Shown here in pieces: positions 1 through 8,431 of a DNA stretch of 64,000 nucleotides (the first letter of the stretch is position 1; every line of letters starts with the position of its first letter). The DNA comes from Paenibacillus sp. FSL K6-1330. GTDB taxonomy: Bacteria > Bacillota > Bacilli > Paenibacillales > Paenibacillaceae. The notes beneath the pieces are model-generated. The model was not told the origin of the DNA. It made no database searches and was given only the letters and a program-made list of their open reading frames with translations. The DNA lies in NCBI RefSeq assembly GCF_037976825.1, contig NZ_CP150269.1, positions 7,047,501 to 7,111,500 on the forward strand. Direction: 5' to 3'. A program made the position numbers and the translations under genes.

Positions 1-304
1 GGACATCTCCAGCAGCAGCCAGAACAAAGGCGTTCACAAATCCTTTATGAACAACGGACTGTTTGTGATTCCAACAAGCGGGCCGGATCAAGGGGTCGCG
101 CTGCAATTCGCCTCCGGTCCGGTGGAATCCGAGCTTACGGGTCCTTTCTTCACACCCGATGAGCAGACGCTCTTCCTATCCGTTCAACACCCGGGCGAGA
201 ATACGGAGAACCTCAGCAAACCAACCAGCACATGGCCTCACCGCTCCGGTGAAAACATGGCGCGCTGCGCCGTCGTGGCCATTAGCGGCTTCAAACTGGA
301 GTAA
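1..304 (+). CDS. PhoX-family alkaline phosphatase, C-terminal end (5' end outside window)
   Basis: The frame is open from the first base and ends with TAA at 302-304, so only about the last 100 residues are visible. They carry the C-terminal PhoX (DUF839) signature: a TGPFFTPDEQTLFLSVQHPGE-like stretch (around 148-210) followed by a STWPH motif. PhoX enzymes are Ca/Fe-dependent phosphatases exported folded through the Tat pathway. tatA begins 24 bases downstream, which repeats the familiar pairing of a secreted phosphatase with its own Tat translocase (compare phoD-tatAd-tatCd in Bacillus subtilis). Seen: the C-terminal motif and context. Inferred: Tat export, because the signal peptide lies outside the window. 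Confidence 0.85.
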   Translation, partial: DISSSSQNKGVHKSFMNNGLFVIPTSGPDQGVALQFASGPVESELTGPFFTPDEQTLFLSVQHPGENTENLSKPTSTWPHRSGENMARCAVVAISGFKLE

Positions 305-328
305 TACCAATCGAAAGGAGCGAGGATC

Positions 329-550
329 ATGCCGTTTGGTAACATCGGAATCGGTGGTTTAATTCTTATTTTGATTATCGCACTCATCATATTCGGTCCA
401 TCCAAGCTTCCCGAGCTCGGTCGCGCTTTCGGGCGGACATTAAGCGAATTCAAGGGCGCAACCCGTGGCTTGATGAACGGAGACGACGAGAATGGAAAAA
501 AAGACGATGCTCCGCAAACTGCTGCAGCGGTCGATAAGCAGCACAGCTAA
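329..550 (+). CDS. tatA: Sec-independent translocase subunit TatA
   Basis: A 73-residue protein with one N-terminal membrane helix (about residues 5-22), the [11 protein letters not shown] hinge typical of TatA/TatE, an amphipathic helix (about 24-45), and a charged, disordered tail. TatA oligomers form the transport pore for folded proteins. An AAAGGAG ribosome site precedes the ATG. It lies between the PhoX-like gene and tatC and overlaps tatC by 59 bases, indicating translational coupling. No TatB is present, as is normal for Firmicutes with a minimal TatAC system. Confidence 0.95.
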   Translation: MPFGNIGIGGLILILIIALIIFGPSKLPELGRAFGRTLSEFKGATRGLMNGDDENGKKDDAPQTAAAVDKQHS

Positions 551-1280
551 TCCGAACGACCAGAGCGCGATCGAGCATCTGGAAGAAATGCGGAAGCGCC
601 TGATCCGCACCCTGATTGCGTTTCTCGTCGCAATGGTGGCTGCCTTCATCTACGTCGAGAAGATCTACCACTGGCTGGTACGAGGCATGGACAAACAGCT
701 CGTTCTGCTCGGTCCCTCCGAAGTCATGTGGGTATATATGATCATTGCAGGCGTTGTGGCCGTAACCGTCACGCTTCCCATTGCCGCCTATCAAATATGG
801 CGGTTCGTGCAGCCGGCGCTGCCGGATGGGACTCACCGCTCGGCCGTGCTGCTCATTCCCGTGATCAGCGTATTATTCATTGCCGGCATTTGCTTCGGAT
901 ACTTCGTGCTGTTCCCGATGGTGCTGCAGTTCATGCAGCGTATGGCCGAAGGCGCATTCCAAACGATGTATACCGCGCAAAAATACTTCACGTTCATGAT
1001 CCATATGACCGTTCCTTTCGGATTCCTGTTCGAAATGCCCGCCATCGTCGTTTTTCTGACGAAGCTCGGCATCGTGAATCCGCATCGGCTGGCCAAGATG
1101 CGCAAATCAGCCTACTTTCTGCTATGTATCGTGGCCGTCACCATCACGCCACCGGATATCATGTCCGATTTGATTGTGATCGTTCCGCTGTTCCTGCTGT
1201 ACGAAATCAGCGTATCGATCTCCAGATTCATCTATCGCAAGCAGTTGCAGCTCTCTCAAGTGGAGGGCAGCGCAACCTAG
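492..1280 (+). CDS. tatC: Sec-independent translocase subunit TatC
   Basis: A 262-residue multi-spanning membrane protein with the N-terminal [10 protein letters not shown] signature (about residues 28-37), six predicted membrane segments and the conserved FELP-like stretch after the third segment. TatC recognises the twin-arginine signal peptide. The start at 492 lies inside tatA and has a GGAG site 9 bases upstream; a second in-frame ATG at 507 is possible. No start codon lies between the tatA stop and the conserved EHLEEMR motif other than the Met within it, so overlap with tatA is real. The downstream neighbour is a tandem repeat array, so the operon ends here. Confidence 0.95.
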   Translation: MEKKTMLRKLLQRSISSTANPNDQSAIEHLEEMRKRLIRTLIAFLVAMVAAFIYVEKIYHWLVRGMDKQLVLLGPSEVMWVYMIIAGVVAVTVTLPIAAYQIWRFVQPALPDGTHRSAVLLIPVISVLFIAGICFGYFVLFPMVLQFMQRMAEGAFQTMYTAQKYFTFMIHMTVPFGFLFEMPAIVVFLTKLGIVNPHRLAKMRKSAYFLLCIVAVTITPPDIMSDLIVIVPLFLLYEISVSISRFIYRKQLQLSQVEGSAT

Positions 1281-1344
1281 TAAGGAACCAATTTCAATGT
1301 GTGCACTGCTCCCTGTGCGCACGTTGCGTGGTCCGGTGCATGCT

Positions 1345-1790
1345 TTTTACGAGATTTGTACGAATAACCATACAAACAAAATGGATAAAAGCTATCGACT
1401 CAGGATGTTGTACGAAAAATCGCACAACAGGAAGGCTAATGCCAGCTGTTTTACGAGATTTGTACGAGAAATCGCACAAACTGAATGGATAAGAGCTATC
1501 GACTCAGGGTGTTGTACGAAAAATCGCACAACATGAAGGCTAATGCCAGCTGTTTTACGAGATTTGTACGAGAAATCGCACAAACTGAATGGATAAAAGC
1601 TATCGACTCAGGATGTTGTACGAAAAATCGCACAACAGGAAGGCTAATGCCAGCTGTTTTACGAGATTTGTACGAGAAATCGCACAAACTGAATGGATAA
1701 GAGCTATCGACTCAGGGTGTTGTACGAAAAATCGCACAACATGAAGGCTAGTGCCAGCTGTTTTACGAGATTTGCATGAAAAATCGTGCA
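1345..1790. repeat. 104-bp tandem repeat array with two hairpins per unit
   Basis: The motif TTTTACGAGATTTG recurs at 1345, 1449, 1553, 1657 and 1761, an exact 104-base period: four full units and a partial fifth. Each unit contains two hairpin sequences with a shared core: TTTGTACGA/TCGCACAAA with loop GAAA, and TTGTACGA/TCGCACAA with loop AAAA. Units 1 and 3 share variants (GGATAAAAG, CAGGATG, ACAACAGG), and units 2 and 4 share the alternatives (GGATAAGAG, CAGGGTG, ACAACATG), so the last duplication copied a 208-base dimer. The first unit has a diverged first hairpin. The arms pair best, with a G-U wobble, when read on the minus strand. Confidence 0.9.
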
Positions 1791-1886
1791 AATACGAGTA
1801 CGAAGGGATCCTTATAGGAAATTAGAACGAAATTTCGTTCAACCTATGTACATGTCCGTTTCCCCCGAAATTGGACGGAACTTTAT

Positions 1887-1948
1887 AGAACCCGTGAACT
1901 GGACAGCCTCAACATGCAGGTTGTCTGACCTACGGGTTCTTTTTTTTG
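1887..1948 (+). terminator. Rho-independent terminator-like double hairpin
   Basis: AGAACCCGT (1887-1895) pairs with ACGGGTTCT (1932-1940). An inner GACAGCCT/AGGTTGTC stem lies inside, and eight T follow (1940-1948). It could end the tat transcript after it crosses the repeat array. Confidence 0.6.
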
Positions 1949-2156
1949 CAATCCTCCCCTTTACCGATATCTTCGCTTCAACACGTATCCCCCGCTTATT
2001 TCGAACCGATTGTTTCGTTATACCCCCCCTCATCTGAGACTTTTTACGTGATTCCATTGTATATTCGAAATGATCCATTGATTTATTAGTCAAGTTCTCC
2101 TAGTATTTTTAATAGGGTATCTATTCGTCATGATGCTACTGCCTCGGCAGCATTTA

Positions 2157-2170
2157 TGATAGCGCTATCA
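2157..2170. promoter_or_regulatory. cre site (CcpA operator), perfect consensus match
   Basis: TGATAGCGCTATCA matches TGWNANCGNTNWCA at every fixed position and is a perfect palindrome. It lies 118 bases upstream of the membrane-bound AraC regulator. Position suggests catabolite control of that gene; this is inference. Confidence 0.6.
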
Positions 2171-2287
2171 AATGGCGTAACGTGAAAACACAAATTGCTA
2201 TTTAAAAACCGTCTCGGTGTGTAGAATGAAATAGTTCCGGCTAAAAACTTAATAATCTAAAATCGTAAAAAACGGGAGGTTGCAGAT

Positions 2288-4588
2288 ATGAAATGGAATC
2301 ACTTCAAGTCCAAGCTTCTGCTTAAATACACACTGTCCTACATCTCCATTTTCCTGATACCTCTTGTTATATTAACCATCATTATTTATCACAATGCCGT
2401 GAATACGCTCCGTTCCGAGATCGAGCAGACCAATGTCAATCAATTGACCCAGGCCAAAACTGTCATCGATGAGCGCATGAAAGAATTGCAGGACATCGCC
2501 TTTCGCATCGCCTACGATGAGCAGCTGACCCGTTATTGGACTCACCATCCTTACTACAGCCGGGAATCCATCGGGGCCTTGGTCAAATACAAAGCCACCA
2601 GCTCCATTATTGATGAATTGTTCCTGTTCTTCCGCGGAGATAACAGCATTTATTCGTCACAGGGCTTTGAGAATCTGAATGTCTTCACCGACCGCTACAA
2701 ATTCAACAGCTGGAACGAAACGGAGATGGTCCGTGATTTAAACTCTGTCCCGATTCCGACCATGCGTCCGGCGGAGCAAGTGGTTCAGGGGACCAAAATC
2801 CAAAATTCCATGCTGGCATACCTTGTGCCGATCGCACCTAACAATACGCCCGCCCACGGCACCGTCATGTACCTGATCCATGAGTCCAATCTGACCGGAT
2901 TGATCGAATCCATCCTCAGCGACTATCATGGAATGACATATATATTCGATAATTACGGACAAGTGCTGGCCGCCAATCACCAAGGCGAAACCATTACCGA
3001 GCAGGAAGTCCACGCCCTGTTCGCACTTGAGCCTGGAACGCACAGCCTTTCCTTGAACCAAGAACCGCATTCGGTTGTATCCGTCAAATCCGATGCGGGC
3101 TGGACTTATGTCACCGCAATGCCAAGCAACCAATTTTTCAGCCGTATCGTTCATATTCGTACCTTTGTAATTCTGGTATTCTCCTTCGTCGTAGTGATGG
3201 GCACCATTCTTGCCATTATGCTGGCTCGCAGGCAATACCATCCGATTTCAGACTTGATGGAGTTCATCCGCTTGAAGAATGACCCGGAAACGTCCACATC
3301 CAGCAACGAGCTGGAATGGATCAAGAAAACGCTGCACGACTACAGCCAGCGCGTCGATCTTCAAGAGCCTTATGCACGGAATCATATTCTGCTCATGCTG
3401 CTAAAGCATGGCCATACTGGTGAATTCCCTTCCGAGTTCACCGAGAAGCTAGGCATCCGCTTCAGCCAATCCCATTATTTTGTCGTGACCATGGGCTGGG
3501 AGTCGCACGCCCTGCCCATTGGCGACAATTCGGAGCGGCGGCCCGTCATGCAGTTAATGAACGATGTGGAGCTGCCGGCGTTTTCCGCCTATGCCTATGG
3601 AGTGGAGCTGCCACAGCCCGATCAGTTGGCCCTCATTGTAGGATTTGATGCCGAAACCGGACATGATGCGAGCCTTAACGCCCGTATGGAGCCGATCGCC
3701 CTGGCCCTGCAATCGATGGCGGGAGAGCACACGGGTGTCTCTCCTGCGATCGGGGTAGGCAACCGCTACAGCTATCCGGAGCAGCTGAATCAATCCTTCA
3801 TTGAAGCATCAACCGCTTTGGAGGCTTCCATGCTGCACGGACAGGGCAGCAGCACCTTCTTTAACGCTCTTTCCGGTTCCGGCGCACAGGATTCATCCTT
3901 CTGGGTCCCTAAGGATGTGCTGCTGAAGCTGGTTCAAAGCTTGAAACAGGGCAGTTATGATGTAGCGGTTCAGATGGTATCCACCGCATTGAATAACCTG
4001 AAGACGGAAATGCCGTCCGTACCGCTGCTGCGCTGTATCTGCTTCGATATTCTGAATACGATGCTGAAGACCGCGTCCGAGCTTGGCATCCATCATGTGG
4101 TCAATCAGCTTCCACGGGTCACCTCTTATGACTCGCTGGAGGATTTGGAGAAGAAGCTGGCAGGCCTTGCCGCGGAAATCTGCGCCCATGTCGAGGCGAA
4201 GAGCGAGACCGAAGAGAGCTCCCTGATGGACGAAATCGTTGCCTTTATCGATGCCAATTTTACGGACTATGACCTCAGCCTGGGCACGATCTCGTCTAAA
4301 TTCTCCATCTCTTCATCATATTTCAGCCGCTCCTTCAAGGAGAAGATCGGGATGAACTTTACCCAATACATCTGGCAGAAACGAATGGATGAGGTGATCC
4401 GGCTGCTGCTGCACACAACCGATCCATTAAAGGATATCATCACCCGGGTCGGTTACCTGGACACGCCGAACTTCATCCGCAAATTCAAGAAAGAGACGGG
4501 GTACACGCCCGGTCAATACCGCAAAATGCACAGCAGCAACGGCGCTGCTGATTCGCCGGATGAGGATGACGAAGAGTACACCGGATAA
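2288..4588 (+). CDS. Membrane-anchored AraC-family transcriptional regulator
   Basis: A 766-residue regulator. It has an N-terminal membrane helix (about 13-33), an extracytoplasmic sensor region (about 34-287), a second membrane helix (about 288-312), a cytoplasmic linker, and a C-terminal AraC DNA-binding domain with two helix-turn-helix motifs (about 645-750, ending in the FIRKFKKETGYTPGQYR signature). Paenibacillus uses many such one-component receptors to control neighbouring sugar operons. It converges on the minus-strand glycan operon ending at 4737 and is the nearest regulator to it. A GGGAGGT site precedes ATG 2288. A perfect cre site lies upstream. Ligand unknown; the link to the adjacent operon is inferred from position. 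Confidence 0.85.
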   Translation: MKWNHFKSKLLLKYTLSYISIFLIPLVILTIIIYHNAVNTLRSEIEQTNVNQLTQAKTVIDERMKELQDIAFRIAYDEQLTRYWTHHPYYSRESIGALVKYKATSSIIDELFLFFRGDNSIYSSQGFENLNVFTDRYKFNSWNETEMVRDLNSVPIPTMRPAEQVVQGTKIQNSMLAYLVPIAPNNTPAHGTVMYLIHESNLTGLIESILSDYHGMTYIFDNYGQVLAANHQGETITEQEVHALFALEPGTHSLSLNQEPHSVVSVKSDAGWTYVTAMPSNQFFSRIVHIRTFVILVFSFVVVMGTILAIMLARRQYHPISDLMEFIRLKNDPETSTSSNELEWIKKTLHDYSQRVDLQEPYARNHILLMLLKHGHTGEFPSEFTEKLGIRFSQSHYFVVTMGWESHALPIGDNSERRPVMQLMNDVELPAFSAYAYGVELPQPDQLALIVGFDAETGHDASLNARMEPIALALQSMAGEHTGVSPAIGVGNRYSYPEQLNQSFIEASTALEASMLHGQGSSTFFNALSGSGAQDSSFWVPKDVLLKLVQSLKQGSYDVAVQMVSTALNNLKTEMPSVPLLRCICFDILNTMLKTASELGIHHVVNQLPRVTSYDSLEDLEKKLAGLAAEICAHVEAKSETEESSLMDEIVAFIDANFTDYDLSLGTISSKFSISSSYFSRSFKEKIGMNFTQYIWQKRMDEVIRLLLHTTDPLKDIITRVGYLDTPNFIRKFKKETGYTPGQYRKMHSSNGAADSPDEDDEEYTG

Positions 4589-4646
4589 CGAATTCGGATG
4601 ATGGCGAAGAATAGTGAGTCGGTACCAGTTTTGCCGCAAAAATAGA

Positions 4647-4680
4647 AACCTCCCCTGAACCGTACCGTTCAGGGGAGGTT
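4647..4680. terminator. Bidirectional terminator
   Basis: AACCTCCCCTGAAC (4647-4660) and GTTCAGGGGAGGTT (4667-4680) form a perfect 14-bp stem with a 6-base loop between convergent genes. Confidence 0.8.
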
Positions 4681-4736
4681 TTCGTATGTTTTAAACTCAT
4701 CCGAGTTATCAGATCCACCGCGACCGCCAGCTGTTC

Positions 4737-5783
4737 CTATTTCCCGGCCGAGATGCTTTGAAGTCCTTGATGCATAGCGCCCAGCAGGCGATGGGTCGGG
4801 TCGCATCCATATTCCCAGAACATGATCCCGGCCAAGCCTTGTTCTTTCACATAATTGCATTTGCACTGAATCGATTCCTCATCGTCATAAGAAATCAAGC
4901 TGGAGCCGTTAAAAAGGTACGGCGCACAGGCTTCCTCGTCCCAATAACGAATGTAGCCGTTCTTGTTGATGTACTCCGCAGCCAGCTCGGCAAAGGCCGG
5001 ACCATAGCCGCCTGTGCTGCCAGCCATTTGGTGAAGGCCATGGTTTCGATCCGGCACCTCGTTCCATACACGGGAGTAAAATGCGGCACCGATGACTATC
5101 TTCTCCTTCGGGACGCCGGCGCGAACGAACAGGTTCACGGAAGCATCCGTGCTGATTCGGAACAGATCTCCGGTTGACGTGTACAGATTCGTATGATGTC
5201 CGGTCAGGACCTGAAACCCGCCTCGCATATCATAGGTCATCAACTGGACAAAATCCAGGTACTGCTGTACCTCGGCCATCTCCGTGCCGTCTACATAGTA
5301 TTGGTCAGCCCCTGCCGCAATCGTGAGCAGGTAATGCCGGCCATCCCGGGAGCCCTTAGCATCCAGCGCCTCCCGGATCGTCTTCAGCAGCAGGGTGAAA
5401 TTCCGTTTATCATCCGGACTCGACCCTATGTCGGCTTCACCGTAACATGGATACTCCCAGTCCAGATCGATACCGTCAAAAGGATATTCCTCCAGCACCC
5501 GTATGGCGGATGCGGCCATGCGGTCCCTTCCGCCCTCGGTTGAAGCGGCTTCGGAAAAACCACCAGCGCTCCAGCCGCCAACAGACAGAAGTACCGTAAG
5601 AGTCGGGTGATCCCGCTTGATGTTCCGGACCACCTCGCCATTCTTCAAATGCTCGGTGGTGATCTCATCGTTCTTGACATGACCGAAGGCTACGTTCAGA
5701 TGCGTTAATTTCAGCAGATCCTCATGCGTCATGTCGGGAAGAACCGAATCGACGGCGTAACCCGCCACAATATACTTCGTCAT
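4737..5783 (-). CDS. GH18 family glycoside hydrolase (chitinase/endo-GlcNAc-ase type), cytosolic
   Basis: A 348-residue single-domain GH18 enzyme with the SVGGW motif (residues 67-71) and the catalytic DxxDxDxE motif (D103, D106, D108, E110; E110 is the acid/base). GH18 enzymes cut beta-1,4 bonds next to N-acetylglucosamine by substrate-assisted catalysis. No signal peptide, chitin-binding or SLH domain is present, so it should act inside the cell on imported oligosaccharides. It is the last gene of the minus-strand glycan operon, 21 bases after the transglutaminase-fold gene. A close paralogue (same length, same motifs) lies at 16370-17404. Whether the substrate is a chito-oligosaccharide or the GlcNAc2 core of an N-glycan cannot be told from sequence. 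Confidence 0.88.
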   Translation of the reverse strand: MTKYIVAGYAVDSVLPDMTHEDLLKLTHLNVAFGHVKNDEITTEHLKNGEVVRNIKRDHPTLTVLLSVGGWSAGGFSEAASTEGGRDRMAASAIRVLEEYPFDGIDLDWEYPCYGEADIGSSPDDKRNFTLLLKTIREALDAKGSRDGRHYLLTIAAGADQYYVDGTEMAEVQQYLDFVQLMTYDMRGGFQVLTGHHTNLYTSTGDLFRISTDASVNLFVRAGVPKEKIVIGAAFYSRVWNEVPDRNHGLHQMAGSTGGYGPAFAELAAEYINKNGYIRYWDEEACAPYLFNGSSLISYDDEESIQCKCNYVKEQGLAGIMFWEYGCDPTHRLLGAMHQGLQSISAGK

Positions 5784-5804
5784 TACTCTTCACTCCGATC
5801 CCTT

Positions 5805-8423
5805 CTAGGGTTGTAATATCGCGGTTGCAATCTGCAGGGCTTCCTTCCCGGTGCCGATCTTGTATCCAGAAGCCGCATAACGGATTTGATCCTGACGATC
5901 CAGGACGAACAGATGAGGATAACCGGCTTCATGGGCTGCAGGATTCGAGATGAAACCCGATAAGGAAGCATAACTGGAATCCCGTACAAAAATAGTGCGG
6001 GCCGGCAGCTTCGGATAGCTTGCCGTATCAAAGGAAGCTGTCCATTCCGCATCCCCGATCACCAGCACAATCGGCAAGTCCAGCTTATCCAGCGGCTCGG
6101 CCAGCTCGCTGAGCTCGCGGAGCAGATGCTTGGTCGGCTCCCGCTCCGGTTCGATCCAGGCAGCGATAGCGCCCTCGGTTCCCAGAAGATCCTTAAGATC
6201 CGCTCCCGTTCCGTCTAATCGGGTAAGCGTACTGCCCGGCGCCAGTTTGCCCAGCACCGGAATGTCGACCGCCGTCTCACGATAGGTTAGCGCCACGCGC
6301 GTGGTGTCTCCGGCACGAACGGTAAAGTACGTGAAGCGCACTCTTACCGTTCCGTCCTTCAGCCGGATGCCCGACGTTAGACGGTACGAACCCGGCTCAA
6401 CCTCATACGGCTCGTCGTAAACATCGGTGCTGCCATAAGGATACACCAGCGTTTTGTACACGCCGTCTTCCAGGCGGGCGAAGGTAAAGTTCTCGGCATA
6501 GGATGCGGCCGGCGTATCCTGCGAGCCTTTCGGATCTCTGAGGAACTGCAGCATCCCCCAGCCTGAGCTCTCCTGATTCCGGGGGGAGTCCAGACGGAAG
6601 GCTGCATCTTCCCAACTTCCATCACGTAAGTACTGCGGCTTCTGCTCGCTCGGATGCAGTCGGGCGGGAATCCCCAGACTGCGGCATACAGCCACAAACA
6701 GAATGTCCAGCGACTGCTCGTCTCCCTTCATGAGACTGTACGTGCCTGCCGGATTTCCCTTACCCTTCAGGTTGGGAAGGTCCTCAGCATAGGCATAGCC
6801 CTGCTCCAAATGCCCGGCAAGCGTAGAAGGATCCTTCCTGAATGCCGCAGTCTCCTCCGCCGTAAAGGCATCAACGATTACACGGCGATACGGGACCAGC
6901 ATTTCATAAGAAACCCGCGGACACAGGATGTACTTCACGAAGGTATCCTCATCCCACTGTCCACGCTGTGAGAGGGCACCCATCAGATGATCATCCAGCG
7001 TTTGCCGGAAGGTATCAATCAAATCCTTTTCGTTCAGCGATTCCAGCAGCCGCAGCGGCCACTCGCCGTAATCGCCGGAATGCTCCTTCAGGAACGCTGC
7101 GATTTCCTTGCTGTTGCCTCTGGCTTTTCGAAGGACGTCCCACACCCGCTCCGGAGGCAGTCCTAATGACTGGGCCAGTGCAGTTGCCTCTTCTTCGCTC
7201 AGGAATGTACCCTCATATTCGGTCCGGACCTTCGTCCCTTCCTCCAGACGGTGGTTATGAGCCTGGGTCTTCTCCTCGGATAACGCCGTCGCGGCGTCCC
7301 CTTCTCCTTCCGGTGGAGGAACCATATCGAAATCCACGATCCCTGACGGCTGTTCGGATGAATCAAGCACAAGTTCGATATGTCCGCCGTCCTCGGCCTT
7401 GAACAGGATTTCACTCCACTTGCCGCCGCTGACCGCACGAACCAAGAGGTCGCCATAACCGGTCTTAAAGGAAGCCTTCCCTTGCTCATCGGTCTTGATT
7501 TCGGCAATCGGATAAAATTCAGCCATATTATACAGCTCAAATCGAATGCTTGCGCCGGATACAGCCTCTCCCTGCTTATCCTTCACGCTCACGTAAAGGG
7601 TGCGAGCCGGTGCATAGTTCTCCAGCAAATTAATCTCCGTAAACCCCTTTTCGCATAGGGTAATATCCTCCGGACCGGGGTAATCGGCAAAAATTCGCGT
7701 ATTGATCAGCATCGCCCTGCGTGCCGGCGGACTGAACCAGCCTTGATTCAAGCGGGCTTCCGGTTCGCATGCCCCGATGTAATACCACTGGCCGTCTGCC
7801 CATGCTTCCACCCAGGCATGGTTGCTGTCGCAATGAGCCCAGCGCGGCGTATAGACCTGACGCGCGGGGATGCCGATGCTACGAAGCGCGGCCACCGCCA
7901 GCGTGGACTCCTCGCCACAGCGTCCGCGTGCGTTCCGGATCATCGTCAGCGGCGAAATGGTTCGCAGATCGCTGCCGATGTAGGTCGCCTTCTCATGGCA
8001 CCAATAATTGGTTTCCAGAATGGCATCCGCCATCGATAACTTCGCCGTCCGTTCGGCCAATTCGTTGTAGAGAATACCGCGGTAATCCTCAATATTCTCC
8101 GTATTAACCCGGTAAGGAAGCACAAAATGCAGGAACAGATGATCCGGCACGCGCTCGCCCCAAGGCACGCGCTTACGGATGTCCAGGGCTTGGCGCACAT
8201 GATTCAAGAACAATTCTCCATCATAGTCGGCCATGTCGTTCACCGGCATGTAAGCAAACAAATATTTCAGGGCCCAAATCTCTTCATCGGTCAGTTCCTG
8301 CTCAAAAACATGAAACAGCTTATCTTTGCGCGCTTCCGCAAAAATGATCTTCTCCTGAAACTTTTGCTCGATCCGCTCCCGTGTCTGCGAATCCAGCGAG
8401 AACACCGCGGTTTGGCTGGTCAT
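5805..8423 (-). CDS. Large transglutaminase-fold protein with duplicated, partly inactive domain
   Basis: About 872 residues from the ATG at 8423; an ATG at 8444 is possible, but the GGAGGGAG ribosome site lies inside that extension. A helical region is followed by a transglutaminase-like domain with GRCGEES (Cys about 169), NHAWVEAW (His about 202) and W-YYIGACEPE. This resembles the Cys-His-Asp core of eukaryotic peptide:N-glycanase (RCGE, DHVWTEV, HCDACE), except that Gly replaces the usual Asp. Next come an Ig-like domain (about 275-355) and a second copy of the helical plus transglutaminase-like unit (about 460-620) in which KGDEQS replaces the Cys motif. The C-terminus is thioredoxin-like without CxxC. 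No signal peptide. It sits in an operon with fucosidases and a GH18 enzyme. The family function is not established to my knowledge. Confidence 0.8.
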   Translation of the reverse strand: MTSQTAVFSLDSQTRERIEQKFQEKIIFAEARKDKLFHVFEQELTDEEIWALKYLFAYMPVNDMADYDGELFLNHVRQALDIRKRVPWGERVPDHLFLHFVLPYRVNTENIEDYRGILYNELAERTAKLSMADAILETNYWCHEKATYIGSDLRTISPLTMIRNARGRCGEESTLAVAALRSIGIPARQVYTPRWAHCDSNHAWVEAWADGQWYYIGACEPEARLNQGWFSPPARRAMLINTRIFADYPGPEDITLCEKGFTEINLLENYAPARTLYVSVKDKQGEAVSGASIRFELYNMAEFYPIAEIKTDEQGKASFKTGYGDLLVRAVSGGKWSEILFKAEDGGHIELVLDSSEQPSGIVDFDMVPPPEGEGDAATALSEEKTQAHNHRLEEGTKVRTEYEGTFLSEEEATALAQSLGLPPERVWDVLRKARGNSKEIAAFLKEHSGDYGEWPLRLLESLNEKDLIDTFRQTLDDHLMGALSQRGQWDEDTFVKYILCPRVSYEMLVPYRRVIVDAFTAEETAAFRKDPSTLAGHLEQGYAYAEDLPNLKGKGNPAGTYSLMKGDEQSLDILFVAVCRSLGIPARLHPSEQKPQYLRDGSWEDAAFRLDSPRNQESSGWGMLQFLRDPKGSQDTPAASYAENFTFARLEDGVYKTLVYPYGSTDVYDEPYEVEPGSYRLTSGIRLKDGTVRVRFTYFTVRAGDTTRVALTYRETAVDIPVLGKLAPGSTLTRLDGTGADLKDLLGTEGAIAAWIEPEREPTKHLLRELSELAEPLDKLDLPIVLVIGDAEWTASFDTASYPKLPARTIFVRDSSYASLSGFISNPAAHEAGYPHLFVLDRQDQIRYAASGYKIGTGKEALQIATAILQP

Positions 8424-8431
8424 CCTAGCGT

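Larger units (their letters stand above)
1281..2287. other. Long noncoding interval between tatC and the AraC regulator
   Basis: No credible gene is present. From left to right it holds a weak hairpin (GTGTGCAC/GTGCGCAC, 1298-1321), the 104-bp tandem array (1345-1790), an ACGAAATTTCGT palindrome near 1828-1839, a terminator-like double hairpin (1887-1948), and a perfect cre palindrome (2157-2170). Short open frames inside the array are copies of each other in shifting frames, because 104 is not a multiple of three. Confidence 0.8.

Noticed and set aside
1345..1790. CRISPR array
   Set aside because: Units are near-identical over their whole 104 bases; there are no unique spacers and no cas genes.
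1297..1800. Several short protein frames of about 60-80 residues with similar sequences
   Set aside because: They are copies of the tandem repeat read in shifting frames on both strands, without ribosome sites.
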